Below, one piece after another: positions 7,895 through 15,849 of a DNA stretch of 64,000 nt. The stretch's first letter is position 1. Every line of letters starts with the position of its first letter. The notes beneath the pieces were generated by a model, which did not search any database, had not been told where the DNA came from, and saw only the letters and a list, made by a program, of their open reading frames with translations. The translations under genes were made by a program, and so were the position numbers. This DNA is from Chryseobacterium candidae (GTDB lineage Bacteria > Bacteroidota > Bacteroidia > Flavobacteriales > Weeksellaceae), in contig NZ_SDLV01000061.1 of assembly GCF_004916905.1 (NCBI RefSeq), positions 31,179 through 95,178 on the forward strand. Direction: 5' to 3'.

Positions 7895-9157
7895 ATGGAA
7901 ACCGGAAGATACATTGTTCTGCTAGAGGATCAGCAGAAAAATTCGCTCAAAAAAATAGAGAAAGAACTGGAAGTGAGTATTACTTCCTCAGAATTTCTCT
8001 CCAAAGAAAACCGTTCTTATGATGTCATAGACAAGGACAATGGTGTACTTTATAAAAATCTTGGGGTATTGGTGGTGGAAAATATGGATGAAGATCAATT
8101 GAAAAGCGCAGTAAAAGATGAATCAAATTCTATTATGTACTACGAAAAAGAAAGAGAATTTTTCTCTGCCGATGAATTGCAATTGATTAATGAACTTAAA
8201 AAACAGTCTGCCGGACTCACAGAAAAAATTTCAGAACTTGAAAAATACATAACCAGCAAACCTTTACCTCAAAAATCATTCATTGAAATGGAATGGGGAT
8301 TAAAAGCAATCGGACTGGAAAATGCAAACTATACAGGAAAAGGAATTGATGTCTGTATTCTTGATACCGGCCTTGAAACGTCCCATCCCGATTTTTCAGC
8401 TGAACAAATTGAAGGAAAATCTTTCATAGACGGTGAAGACTGGAACAGAGACCCCAACGGACATGGTACACATTGCGCAGGAGTGGCCACTGGAAATACC
8501 AGACGTGATACAGGAAAGCGCTACGGAATTGCCAGAGACTGCAATCTGAAAATAGCAAAAGTGCTCGCAGACAATGGAAGAGGAACTACCAGCAGTGTGA
8601 TTGATGCGATAGACTGGGCCATTTCAAAGAAATTCAGAATATTGTCTCTTTCACTAGCTTCTCCTGTGAAGTTTGATGATCAGCCTTCCGTTCTTTTTGA
8701 AACCATTGGAGAAAGAGCGTTGGAAAATAACTGCCTTATTATAGCAGCTGCAGGCAATGACAGTAACAGGCCGCAGATTCCACAGCCTGTTTCCATGCCG
8801 GCCAATTCAAAATCAATTATGGCCGTAGGAGCTATTGATAGCCAAATGAAGATTGCCAGATTCTCAAACGCAGGCCTCAACCCGTCTACAGGGGGAAATA
8901 TCAATGTCTGTGCTCCAGGGGTAGATATTATCAGTTCCTATCCTAAAAATGCAAAAAATAAAAGTAATTTGTACTACAGCATGAGTGGTACAAGTATGGC
9001 AGCACCGCATGTTTCCGGGCTTGCTGCGTTGTATATGGAACAGTTTCCCGATAAATCAGCAAAAGAGATCTGGGAACTGATTGAAAAGAAAGCAAGACCT
9101 ATTGAAGGCATAAAATACAGAGATATAGGAAACGGTTTAATACAGATATACGTATGA
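7895..9157 (+). CDS. Cytosolic subtilisin-like serine protease (S8)
   Basis: This is a 420-residue S8 protease with no signal peptide, so it is predicted to act inside the cell. Residues 4-90 look like an I9-type prodomain (GRYIVLLED then YKNLGVLVVEN). A helical linker runs from 91 to 122 and the catalytic domain from about 130 to the end. The triad is D157 (ILDTG), H190 (NGHGTH) and S367 (SGTSMAAPH), with the oxyanion Asn288 in AAAGND, so it should be active. The ATG lies 12 bp after the helical protein gene, and the last codons overlap the ATG of the small inhibitor-like gene (ATGA). Most bacterial subtilases are secreted; an intracellular one with a separately encoded prodomain-like partner suggests tightly controlled proteolysis. 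Confidence 0.88.
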   Translation: METGRYIVLLEDQQKNSLKKIEKELEVSITSSEFLSKENRSYDVIDKDNGVLYKNLGVLVVENMDEDQLKSAVKDESNSIMYYEKEREFFSADELQLINELKKQSAGLTEKISELEKYITSKPLPQKSFIEMEWGLKAIGLENANYTGKGIDVCILDTGLETSHPDFSAEQIEGKSFIDGEDWNRDPNGHGTHCAGVATGNTRRDTGKRYGIARDCNLKIAKVLADNGRGTTSSVIDAIDWAISKKFRILSLSLASPVKFDDQPSVLFETIGERALENNCLIIAAAGNDSNRPQIPQPVSMPANSKSIMAVGAIDSQMKIARFSNAGLNPSTGGNINVCAPGVDIISSYPKNAKNKSNLYYSMSGTSMAAPHVSGLAALYMEQFPDKSAKEIWELIEKKARPIEGIKYRDIGNGLIQIYV

Positions 9158-9357
9158 TCACTTACCTCGCAGTTTTAAAGAAAGATATAAATTTTAAAAA
9201 GCTTGAAGTTCTCCTCAAAAATAAAGGCATAAAACTGGCTGCTCACTACAAAACCATAGGAGTGGTAAAGCTTGAAAGTCAGTTGCCGGTTTTGGAGTCT
9301 GAATTTCAGGAGTATTTTATGTCTATAGAAGAAGAAAAAGATAATTTAACAATATAA
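9154..9357 (+). CDS. Stand-alone prodomain/I9-inhibitor-like protein
   Basis: This is a 67-residue protein whose ATG overlaps the protease stop by 4 bp. Its pattern follows the I9 propeptide fold (beta-alpha-beta-beta-alpha-beta). YLAVLKKD aligns with YIVLLEDQ of the protease prodomain, YKTIGVVKLES with YKNLGVLVVEN, and the acidic end FMSIEEEKD with IMYYEKERE. It has no signal peptide. The simplest reading is a trans-acting inhibitor or folding chaperone of the upstream subtilisin, comparable in principle to I9-family inhibitors encoded apart from the protease. This is inferred from by-eye alignment, not from a profile search. Confidence 0.65.
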   Translation: MITYLAVLKKDINFKKLEVLLKNKGIKLAAHYKTIGVVKLESQLPVLESEFQEYFMSIEEEKDNLTI

Positions 9358-9393
9358 TCACATCAATAAAGCTTTTCTGTCGCAGAGAAGTTT

Positions 9394-9401
9394 TATTTTT
9401 G
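9394..9401 (+). promoter_or_regulatory. -7 promoter element (TATTTTTG)
   Basis: An exact TAnnTTTG match 22 bp before the ATG at 9424. No convincing -33 TTG at the expected distance. Confidence 0.45.
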
Positions 9402-9423
9402 TCTCTTACTGATAAAATAACAT

Positions 9424-10251
9424 ATGAATTTCAGATTTTCAATGGCGTTTCTGATGTTTTTTGCATTAGGATTTTCACAAGACCTTACCGTGATGAGTTT
9501 TAATATCAGACTGAACGTAGAGTCGGATAAAGACAATGCCTGGCCAAAAAGGAAACAGGACGTTGCGGATTTACTGACCTATTATCATCCTGATTATTTC
9601 GGAGTACAGGAAGCCCTTCCGGAGCAGATGAAAGATATTAAAACAGGATTGAAGAACTATGATTATGTAGGCGTAGGAAGAGATGACGGAAAAGAAAAAG
9701 GAGAGTTTTCTGCCATCTTTTATGATACAAACAAGCTGCAAATTATAAAATCCGGTACGTTCTGGTTATCTGAAACTCCGGAAAAACCTTCAAAAGGCTG
9801 GGATGCCGCACTGAACAGAATCTGTACCTATGCTGTATTTAAAGATAAAAAATCCAGGAAAGAATTTCTGGCGATGAACCTTCATTTTGATCATGTAGGA
9901 AATGTGGCAAGAGTAAAATCTTCCGAACTGATCCTGAAAAAAATCAAAGAGCTGAACCCAAAAAATCTTCCGGTAACGCTGAGCGGAGATTTTAACCTGA
10001 CAGATGATTCCGAACCGATTAAAATTCTTTCCCGGAATATGAAAGATACTTTTTATCATTCAGAAACGAAACATTATGGCCCGGTAGGAACATTCACAGG
10101 CTTCAATGTGAATGAAGTTCCGAAAGACAGAATCGATTATATTTTTACACAAGGTTTTAAGATCAGATCTCACAGACATATTAACGACAGAAGAGAAAAT
10201 CTGTTGTATCCGTCAGACCATTTTCCGGTGATTGTGAATCTTTCTCTATAA
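9424..10251 (+). CDS. Exported endonuclease/exonuclease/phosphatase-fold hydrolase
   Basis: This is a 275-residue protein with a short signal peptide ending at about residue 18 (LGFSQ). It has the EEP (DNase I-like) metal-dependent phosphoesterase fold: MSFNIRLN near 26-33, GVQEALPEQ with the metal-binding Glu near 61, MNLHFDH, SGDFNLTDDSEP, and the C-terminal SDHFPV. The fold covers nucleases, sphingomyelinases and inositol phosphatases; the GDFN and SDH motifs do not say which, so the substrate is open. It converges on the response regulator at 10257 with only 5 bp between stops. Confidence 0.85.
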   Translation: MNFRFSMAFLMFFALGFSQDLTVMSFNIRLNVESDKDNAWPKRKQDVADLLTYYHPDYFGVQEALPEQMKDIKTGLKNYDYVGVGRDDGKEKGEFSAIFYDTNKLQIIKSGTFWLSETPEKPSKGWDAALNRICTYAVFKDKKSRKEFLAMNLHFDHVGNVARVKSSELILKKIKELNPKNLPVTLSGDFNLTDDSEPIKILSRNMKDTFYHSETKHYGPVGTFTGFNVNEVPKDRIDYIFTQGFKIRSHRHINDRRENLLYPSDHFPVIVNLSL

Positions 10252-10256
10252 AAAAA

Positions 10257-10943
10257 TCAGTTGGTTGGAAAATCGACTTCAAATCCAATTCCTCTCAGGG
10301 ATTGGATTTTTATTTTAGGATCACTGTTGAAATACTTACGAAGTCTGCTGATAAATACATCAAGACTTCTTCCGGTAAAATAATCATTCGTTTCCCAGAG
10401 ATTATCCAGAATGTTATCCCTTGTAATGATGGATCGGTTGTGCTTCAGAAGATACAGAAGCAGCTCCTGTTCCCGTATGGTTAATCGATTGTTTCCGTTA
10501 GCATGTGACAATAGAAGCTTAGTGGTATCCAGTACAAATTCTCCTATTTTTATCTGACTTTCTGTAACGGCGGGAAGTGTCCTTTTCAGAATGTTTTTAA
10601 TCCGTAAAACAAGCTCTTCAGGATCGCATGGTTTGGCAATATAATCGTCAGCACCTATTTTCAATCCGGTCAATCGGTCTATTTTTTGATTTTTAGCTGT
10701 TAAAAATAACAATGGGAAATAACTTTTTTCCTTAATGATCATTTTAGCCAGAGAAAAGCCATCGATATTGGGCATCATCACATCCAGAATTCCGATCTGA
10801 AAAGGAAAATCAGCATGAACCAATGGTATGATATCTTCCGGATTCTGAAACCAGCTGACTTCAAAATCTTCCAATTCAAGATATTGTTTAAGAATCATTC
10901 CGAAATCCGGATCATCTTCTGCCAGAAGAATTTTAGTTTTCAT
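10257..10943 (-). CDS. OmpR-family response regulator
   Basis: This is a complete 228-residue regulator. Receiver domain at 1-120: LLAEDDPDF acidic pocket, phospho-acceptor D54 in GILDVMMP, conserved Lys in DDYIAKPCDPEE. Winged-helix DNA-binding domain at about 130-226 (LTIREQELLLYLL, GRSLDVFISRLRKY, LRGIGFEV). Its ATG lies inside the 3' end of the kinase gene (11-bp overlap), so the pair is co-translated. The divergent GLPGLI and receptor promoters carry ATTAACC boxes every 11 bp, a plausible binding site for this protein. Confidence 0.93.
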   Translation of the reverse strand: MKTKILLAEDDPDFGMILKQYLELEDFEVSWFQNPEDIIPLVHADFPFQIGILDVMMPNIDGFSLAKMIIKEKSYFPLLFLTAKNQKIDRLTGLKIGADDYIAKPCDPEELVLRIKNILKRTLPAVTESQIKIGEFVLDTTKLLLSHANGNNRLTIREQELLLYLLKHNRSIITRDNILDNLWETNDYFTGRSLDVFISRLRKYFNSDPKIKIQSLRGIGFEVDFPTN

Positions 10944-12255
10944 AAGGAATTGATATTTTAAAAGTACTGCCTCTATAGATTTGACTGGAAACTTCTATTT
11001 TTCCGCCATAATTCGCAATGATCTTTTTCACGAAATAAAGTCCCAGCCCAAGACCTTTGCTGTTGTGAATATTGTTATTCTGTATTCTGTAGAATTTTTC
11101 AAAAATAGTATTGAGTTCTTTCGTTTCCATACCTTGGCCGTTGTCAGAAACTTCGACCTCCAATTGTTGAGAATTATTGCGGATGTGTATTTGAATAGCC
11201 GATGATCCGTATTTTACACTGTTTTCACAAAGATTTTTAATGACTGTTTCCATCAGGTTTTTATCAAAAGGAAGCTCTTGTGAAACTGTATTTTCAAGTT
11301 TAAAATCAGTATCTGGATAAGTAACAGAAAGATCCTGAATGAAAAAGTTCCAGTCCTCAGGTTGTACAGCGGTCATTTTATCAGGGATTTCATCTTTATG
11401 AAGCTGAAGCATCAGGCTTTCAAGCCGGGAAATCTGTCTGTCAATAAGAGGAAGTGTTTCAGGATTCCATTCTTTTTTTAATGCTTTGGAAGCTATTTTT
11501 AAAGTAGCAATAGGCGTTTTAAACTCATGTGAAATATTATCCACAATGTTGTGGAGAACTTCCACCTGCTTCTGCTGCTGGATCAGATTTCTGATCGTGA
11601 AAATATAAAGCAGAAGAACTCCCGAAAGAAGTATTATACAGCAAATAATCAATAAGGTAAGTTCTTTGAAAACGATACCTTTTATATTTCTGATCTCAAA
11701 ATCTGTCTGGGTTTTAACAAGGAAAGTATTCTTTTTTTCAACGTGGCCTTTTTCCGTGTCATCTCTTTTGGTTGTTGAGGTTTCCCAGCTTCCGTTACTG
11801 GCAATACGCGGATTTTTAAGCTTATCCTGCGTTTCAAAAATAACAATAGGTTCGGTAATTACTTTTGAGCTGTCTGGCAGATGTACAATAGAAAGATACC
11901 GTATTCTTGCAGAGATTTCGTAACCGTCTTTCTGGTAGCGGCTGTCGATGTAATGAATCAGTCTTTCTCTGGCAGATTTTCTGTTTTCTATGAAATGATT
12001 CAGAAAGTCTTTTCTGTTGATCTCCTTGTTATGATACCTGATAATGATTTCCTGAAGAGAATCATCATTTTTTTCTTTCACCTCCTGAATATCCTCAAGG
12101 CTGTCTGTGTAATTGGTAAGTCCGTCATTCACGGATCTGTAAATGTCCCTTTCTTTTACCTGATAGGTTTTATACATAAAGTAAACCTGGATTCCCAATA
12201 AAAGCAGGAACAATGCGGCAAAAACCGAAATCAGAATTTTACTCTTGGCTATCAT
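10933..12255 (-). CDS. Membrane sensor histidine kinase
   Basis: This is a 440-residue sensor kinase with membrane helices at about 7-28 and 197-219. The periplasmic part between them (about 165 residues) is charged and largely helical at first. H-box His243 lies in SHEFKTP; the N-box (NLCENSVKYG), G1 (DNGQGM) and G2 (GLGLGLYFVKKI) are intact. The regulator gene overlaps its 3' end by 11 bp. The arrangement kinase-regulator divergent from a GLPGLI gene and an outer-membrane barrel receptor recurs in Flavobacteriia and suggests sensing of an envelope or metal-related signal; that part is inference. Confidence 0.92.
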   Translation of the reverse strand: MIAKSKILISVFAALFLLLLGIQVYFMYKTYQVKERDIYRSVNDGLTNYTDSLEDIQEVKEKNDDSLQEIIIRYHNKEINRKDFLNHFIENRKSARERLIHYIDSRYQKDGYEISARIRYLSIVHLPDSSKVITEPIVIFETQDKLKNPRIASNGSWETSTTKRDDTEKGHVEKKNTFLVKTQTDFEIRNIKGIVFKELTLLIICCIILLSGVLLLYIFTIRNLIQQQKQVEVLHNIVDNISHEFKTPIATLKIASKALKKEWNPETLPLIDRQISRLESLMLQLHKDEIPDKMTAVQPEDWNFFIQDLSVTYPDTDFKLENTVSQELPFDKNLMETVIKNLCENSVKYGSSAIQIHIRNNSQQLEVEVSDNGQGMETKELNTIFEKFYRIQNNNIHNSKGLGLGLYFVKKIIANYGGKIEVSSQIYRGSTFKISIPYEN

Positions 12256-12260
12256 TAAAA

Positions 12261-12268
12261 CAAAGATA
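12261..12268 (-). promoter_or_regulatory. Candidate -7 element of kinase/regulator operon
   Basis: On the minus strand this reads TATCTTTG, an exact TAnnTTTG match, 6-13 bp before the kinase ATG. The leader would be almost absent. Confidence 0.45.
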
Positions 12269-12304
12269 AAACTTTAGTCATTTTACAGAAATTATTCTTT
12301 TATC

Positions 12305-12352
12305 ATTAACCTTTTATTAACCTGATGATTAATATGATTTTTGGTAATTTTA
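12305..12352 (+). promoter_or_regulatory. Two phased ATTAACC boxes and -7-like element before GLPGLI gene
   Basis: ATTAACC occurs at 12305-12311 and 12316-12322, starts 11 bp apart, with a weaker ATTAATA at 12328. The -7-like TAATTTTA (one mismatch to TAnnTTTG) is at 12345-12352, 22 bp after the second box. The same geometry is seen at 13270-13327 and, with TTAACAA, at 1747-1813. Confidence 0.6.
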
Positions 12353-12372
12353 GACAATTAAAAGCCTATTTA

Positions 12373-13203
12373 ATGAAAAAGATGTTTTTTTTTATTCTGT
12401 TGATTGGGATGATCATCAACGCACAAACCCATCGCTTTATATATGAGCTTCAATACAGGCCTGATCCTAAAGATGCAAGTTATGATAAAGAAGAAATGGT
12501 ACTGGATATCAATCCTGAAGAAGTGAAATTTTATGAATTTGAATTTTTAGCAAGCGATTCTTTGAATATCCTTCATGGAGGAATGACTTATCAGCATACC
12601 AGCCAGTCCGGACAGACCATTGTACGAAAAAGAAATTCCAATAAAAACAAAAACTTTGTTCAGATTATAATGATGCCGTATTATTATGTTTTTGAAACGG
12701 AGGATAATGTTCAGTGGAAAATAGAGGCTGATACTAAAAAGATCAACAGTTATAATTTGCAAAAAGCAACTGCCATGTTTGGAGGTAGAAACTGGACTGC
12801 CTGGTTTACTCCGGATATCAATATTCCTGAAGGACCGTATAAATTTAGAGGACTTCCGGGATTGGTTTTGTATGTGGAAGATGATAAGAAAGATTTTATA
12901 TATTCTTTTTTGCGAAATAGTAATCTTTCCAAAACATATGATACAACAGGCTTTCTCGAAAAGCATTATTCATTGGCTCCTATTGTCATTGACTTTAAGA
13001 AATGGGTGAAACTGAATCTGGAGTTTTATAATGATCCCTATGCCAGAATGAGAACCGAATTTCAGCCGGACTGGAATGTACGCATTAATGGGCAGCAAAT
13101 CAAAAGTAAAGAAGAGTTTGCAGGATTGACCAAGCAAACACAGATCAACATAAAAAAATATTATAATCCAATAGAACTGGATAAAATAATTCCTTATCCA
13201 TAA
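12373..13203 (+). CDS. GLPGLI family exported protein
   Basis: This is a 276-residue protein with a signal peptide (MKKMFFFILLIGMIINAQ). The family-defining motif FRGLPGLVLYVED lies near residues 156-168. GLPGLI proteins occur only in Bacteroidota, are predicted periplasmic or surface proteins, and have no proven function; they are frequently encoded next to an outer-membrane barrel receptor, as here. An upstream in-frame ATG at 12325 would place the signal peptide internally and overlap the -7 element, so the ATG at 12373 is chosen. It is probably controlled by the divergent two-component system. Confidence 0.87.
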   Translation: MKKMFFFILLIGMIINAQTHRFIYELQYRPDPKDASYDKEEMVLDINPEEVKFYEFEFLASDSLNILHGGMTYQHTSQSGQTIVRKRNSNKNKNFVQIIMMPYYYVFETEDNVQWKIEADTKKINSYNLQKATAMFGGRNWTAWFTPDINIPEGPYKFRGLPGLVLYVEDDKKDFIYSFLRNSNLSKTYDTTGFLEKHYSLAPIVIDFKKWVKLNLEFYNDPYARMRTEFQPDWNVRINGQQIKSKEEFAGLTKQTQINIKKYYNPIELDKIIPYP

Positions 13204-13269
13204 AAATATTGTATTGATTTTGAAAACCTGAATTTCCGAATTCAGGTTTTCTTATTTTAAGAAGAAGGT

Positions 13270-13327
13270 ATTAACCAATCATTAACCTTCTATTAACCGT
13301 GTTTCTTATAATCAATATAGAACTTTG
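13270..13327 (+). promoter_or_regulatory. Three phased ATTAACC boxes and -7-like element before receptor gene
   Basis: ATTAACC is repeated exactly at 13270-13276, 13281-13287 and 13292-13298, each start 11 bp after the last. The -7-like GAACTTTG (one mismatch to TAnnTTTG) is at 13320-13327, 21 bp after the third box, and there is no good -33 TTG. This is the arrangement expected for an OmpR-type activator site. Confidence 0.68.
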
Positions 13328-13373
13328 TACCCATAGAACAGAACAGGGGTTTTGTTAGGATAAAAAAATAAAT

Positions 13374-15743
13374 ATGTATAAAATTCTTTTTCTTCTGTGT
13401 TTTCCAGCTTTGATTCTTGCCCAGAAACAAAAATTGGGAGGAACAGTAGTGAACACTGAAAACGAAAAGCTTTCATCAGTAAAGGTGGAAATTTATAATG
13501 CTCAAAATAAATTAATCAAAGAATTGAAAACAGATGAGAACGGGAAGTTTGTGATGGAGGATATCGCAGAACAGGAGATGAAGTTGGTTATTAAAAATCA
13601 GGGATATTCCTTATTTGAGAAAAAAATAGATTTAAAAGAGCCTGAAATGCTGAATATCATTCTTAAAAAAGAATCTCAGGAAATAGAAGAAGTGATGATG
13701 ACAAAACGCAAGCCCTTGGTGAAAAGAAAGGTAGATCGTCTGGAATTTAATGTGGAAAACAGTAATATTTCTTCCCTCAATGCCTGGGAAATCCTAAAAA
13801 ATACACCCAGTGTCACCATCAACAATAGTGTATTGAGTGTAAAGGGAAGTACCGGAATTCTGGTGACTATTAATGATAAAAAAGTAATGCTGACAGGGGA
13901 TGAGCTTAAAAATCTTCTTGAAAATACACAGGGAGATGACGTAAAATCAGTAGAAGTGATGACCAACCCGCCTGCAAAATATGAAGCCTCAGGAAGTGCC
14001 GTACTGAATATCGTTCTGAAAAAGAATAAAATCGAAGGCTATCGTGGTATTCTTTCATCCAAATATGTGCAGACCCAATATGCGAAAGGCGTTTTTGGTG
14101 TTTCACAATATTTTAAAAAAGATAAACTTTCCTTAATGGGAAGCTATTATAAAGGGCTGGGAACGTACTACCGGGAAGGAACAGATTATGTAAACTATCC
14201 GGAAAGCCAAACCAGATGGGTGAGTACGATGAACAGGAAGGATAAAAACAATAACCAGAATACCCTGAATTTTAATGCGGAATATGAATTGGACAGTCTG
14301 ACTAATCTAAGCCTCAACTACTCAGGGTATTTTTCTCCAAAGTCCTTCGGAACCTACAATGTTCCTACGCTGATCTATAACCAGCAGGATAGAGTAGAAT
14401 CTGATTATACCACTATCAATGATCACCGTTCCCGTTCCATCAATAACTCTGTGAGCTTTCAGATAGACAGAAAACTGAATAAAAAAAGCAGTCTTTCATG
14501 GATTAATTATTTTACCGGAAATAATGCCGATAAATATCAGAATGTAATCACCTACCTGAATTTTGCCGGACAGCCACCGAAAGAAGATAACTTCCTTACC
14601 CGGAATAAAGCAGATGTTCAGCTGTATTCCACCCAATTCGATTATCAATGGAAAGGGGAAAAACTGGAACTTGAATCGGGAACGAAGTATAGTTTTGTAA
14701 AGACCGGCAGTACACTTGATTTCTCCGATAACGAGAACGGAGCATTACAATACAGACCGGAAAAAAGCAGTATTTTTGATTATAAAGAACACAATTTTGC
14801 CCTGTATTCTTCCTTAGCCTACGATATCGGGAAGTGGAGTTTCAAAGGAGGGCTCCGTGCAGAAATGACAGATCTTGAAGGCGTAGTTTCCGAACCTTAT
14901 GAACTGAATAAGACCAATTACTGGAAATTTTTTCCCACTTTTTATGCACAATATACCACAGCAAACAAACAGGAATTTGGGTTCTCCTATGGAAAAAGAA
15001 TCAGCAGACCTTCCTATTCATGGCTGAATCCTGCAAAATCTTACTACAATCTGTTTTCCTATTATCAGGGAGATCCCAAATTAAAAGCAACCATTACCCA
15101 CAATCTTAATCTTACTTATTCCTGGAAAGACTGGAATATGGATTTGTACTACAGAAAAGAAATATATCCTTCCATGGAAATTTCCTATCAGGAACCAAGT
15201 ACCAATAGTCTGATCTATTATTTTACCAATATTGAGAAAGGAGAAGCTTTCGGAGTAAGTTTGTATAAAAATTTCCAGGTGAAATCCTGGTGGAATATTA
15301 TCCTTTCTGAAAATCTTGAACATAACGAAAATTATTTCAAAGGAATTGATGGAATATTGTATAAAAATAAAGTATGGAACTGGGTTTCCAATATTTCCAC
15401 AAGCTTGACGCTGGATAAAAGCAGCGACTGGAAAATGGAAATGGGACACCGCTACTATTCTCCCGGCATACAGGGAACTTTCAGGATATCTTCTCTGTGG
15501 TCAGCCTATTTTGTAATGAACAGAAAATTCTTTAGTAAAAAACTGGAAGCCAGTCTTGTTTTTAGTGATATCTTCAGATCCACGGGGCAGAAGGTCAGCA
15601 CAAAATATGCGAATCAGGATAATTATTTTCTTGATTATACCGATACTCAGGGAGTGACATTTTCATTGAAATTCAACTTTGGAAATCAATCGGTTAAAAA
15701 TGCAAAAACAATTAAGAAGACAGCTGAGCAGGATAGATTGTAG
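13374..15743 (+). CDS. Outer-membrane beta-barrel receptor (TonB-dependent receptor-like)
   Basis: This is a 789-residue outer-membrane protein. After a signal peptide (ALILAQ) comes a carboxypeptidase-regulatory-like domain at about 20-95 (LGGTVVNTENEKLSSV), then a plug-like region at 120-220 (WEILKNTPSV, NPPAKYEASGSAVLNIVLKK). The rest is a long barrel of the OMP_b-brl_3 type with aromatic strands, ending near residue 775. No distinct TonB box is visible, common for this subgroup. It is probably an importer or surface receptor working with the GLPGLI protein 170 bp upstream. It has its own phased-box promoter. Confidence 0.87.
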   Translation: MYKILFLLCFPALILAQKQKLGGTVVNTENEKLSSVKVEIYNAQNKLIKELKTDENGKFVMEDIAEQEMKLVIKNQGYSLFEKKIDLKEPEMLNIILKKESQEIEEVMMTKRKPLVKRKVDRLEFNVENSNISSLNAWEILKNTPSVTINNSVLSVKGSTGILVTINDKKVMLTGDELKNLLENTQGDDVKSVEVMTNPPAKYEASGSAVLNIVLKKNKIEGYRGILSSKYVQTQYAKGVFGVSQYFKKDKLSLMGSYYKGLGTYYREGTDYVNYPESQTRWVSTMNRKDKNNNQNTLNFNAEYELDSLTNLSLNYSGYFSPKSFGTYNVPTLIYNQQDRVESDYTTINDHRSRSINNSVSFQIDRKLNKKSSLSWINYFTGNNADKYQNVITYLNFAGQPPKEDNFLTRNKADVQLYSTQFDYQWKGEKLELESGTKYSFVKTGSTLDFSDNENGALQYRPEKSSIFDYKEHNFALYSSLAYDIGKWSFKGGLRAEMTDLEGVVSEPYELNKTNYWKFFPTFYAQYTTANKQEFGFSYGKRISRPSYSWLNPAKSYYNLFSYYQGDPKLKATITHNLNLTYSWKDWNMDLYYRKEIYPSMEISYQEPSTNSLIYYFTNIEKGEAFGVSLYKNFQVKSWWNIILSENLEHNENYFKGIDGILYKNKVWNWVSNISTSLTLDKSSDWKMEMGHRYYSPGIQGTFRISSLWSAYFVMNRKFFSKKLEASLVFSDIFRSTGQKVSTKYANQDNYFLDYTDTQGVTFSLKFNFGNQSVKNAKTIKKTAEQDRL

Positions 15744-15817
15744 AATATTTTAATTAAAAAGTCAATTGTTGTGAAATATTATCGTGAAATAATGGTCTTA
15801 CGATGGTGTATTTTCGT

Positions 15818-15825
15818 TATTTTTG
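15818..15825 (+). promoter_or_regulatory. -7 promoter element (TATTTTTG)
   Basis: An exact TAnnTTTG match 24 bp before the ATG at 15850 of the second M1 peptidase. Confidence 0.45.
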
Positions 15826-15849
15826 ATACTTATCTTTAAAAAGATTGCT

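Noticed and set aside
7895..9157. Secreted subtilisin with an unrecognised signal peptide
   Set aside because: The N-terminus METGRYIVLLEDQQ is charged and prodomain-like, with no hydrophobic core, so export by Sec is unlikely.
5705..9357. Bacterial gasdermin plus protease defence operon
   Set aside because: None of the three proteins ahead of the protease shows recognisable gasdermin features, and the first is a clear DUF2589 protein.
11666..12201. Open frames on the plus strand opposite the second histidine kinase
   Set aside because: They are antisense shadows of the kinase, with no family similarity and no promoter.
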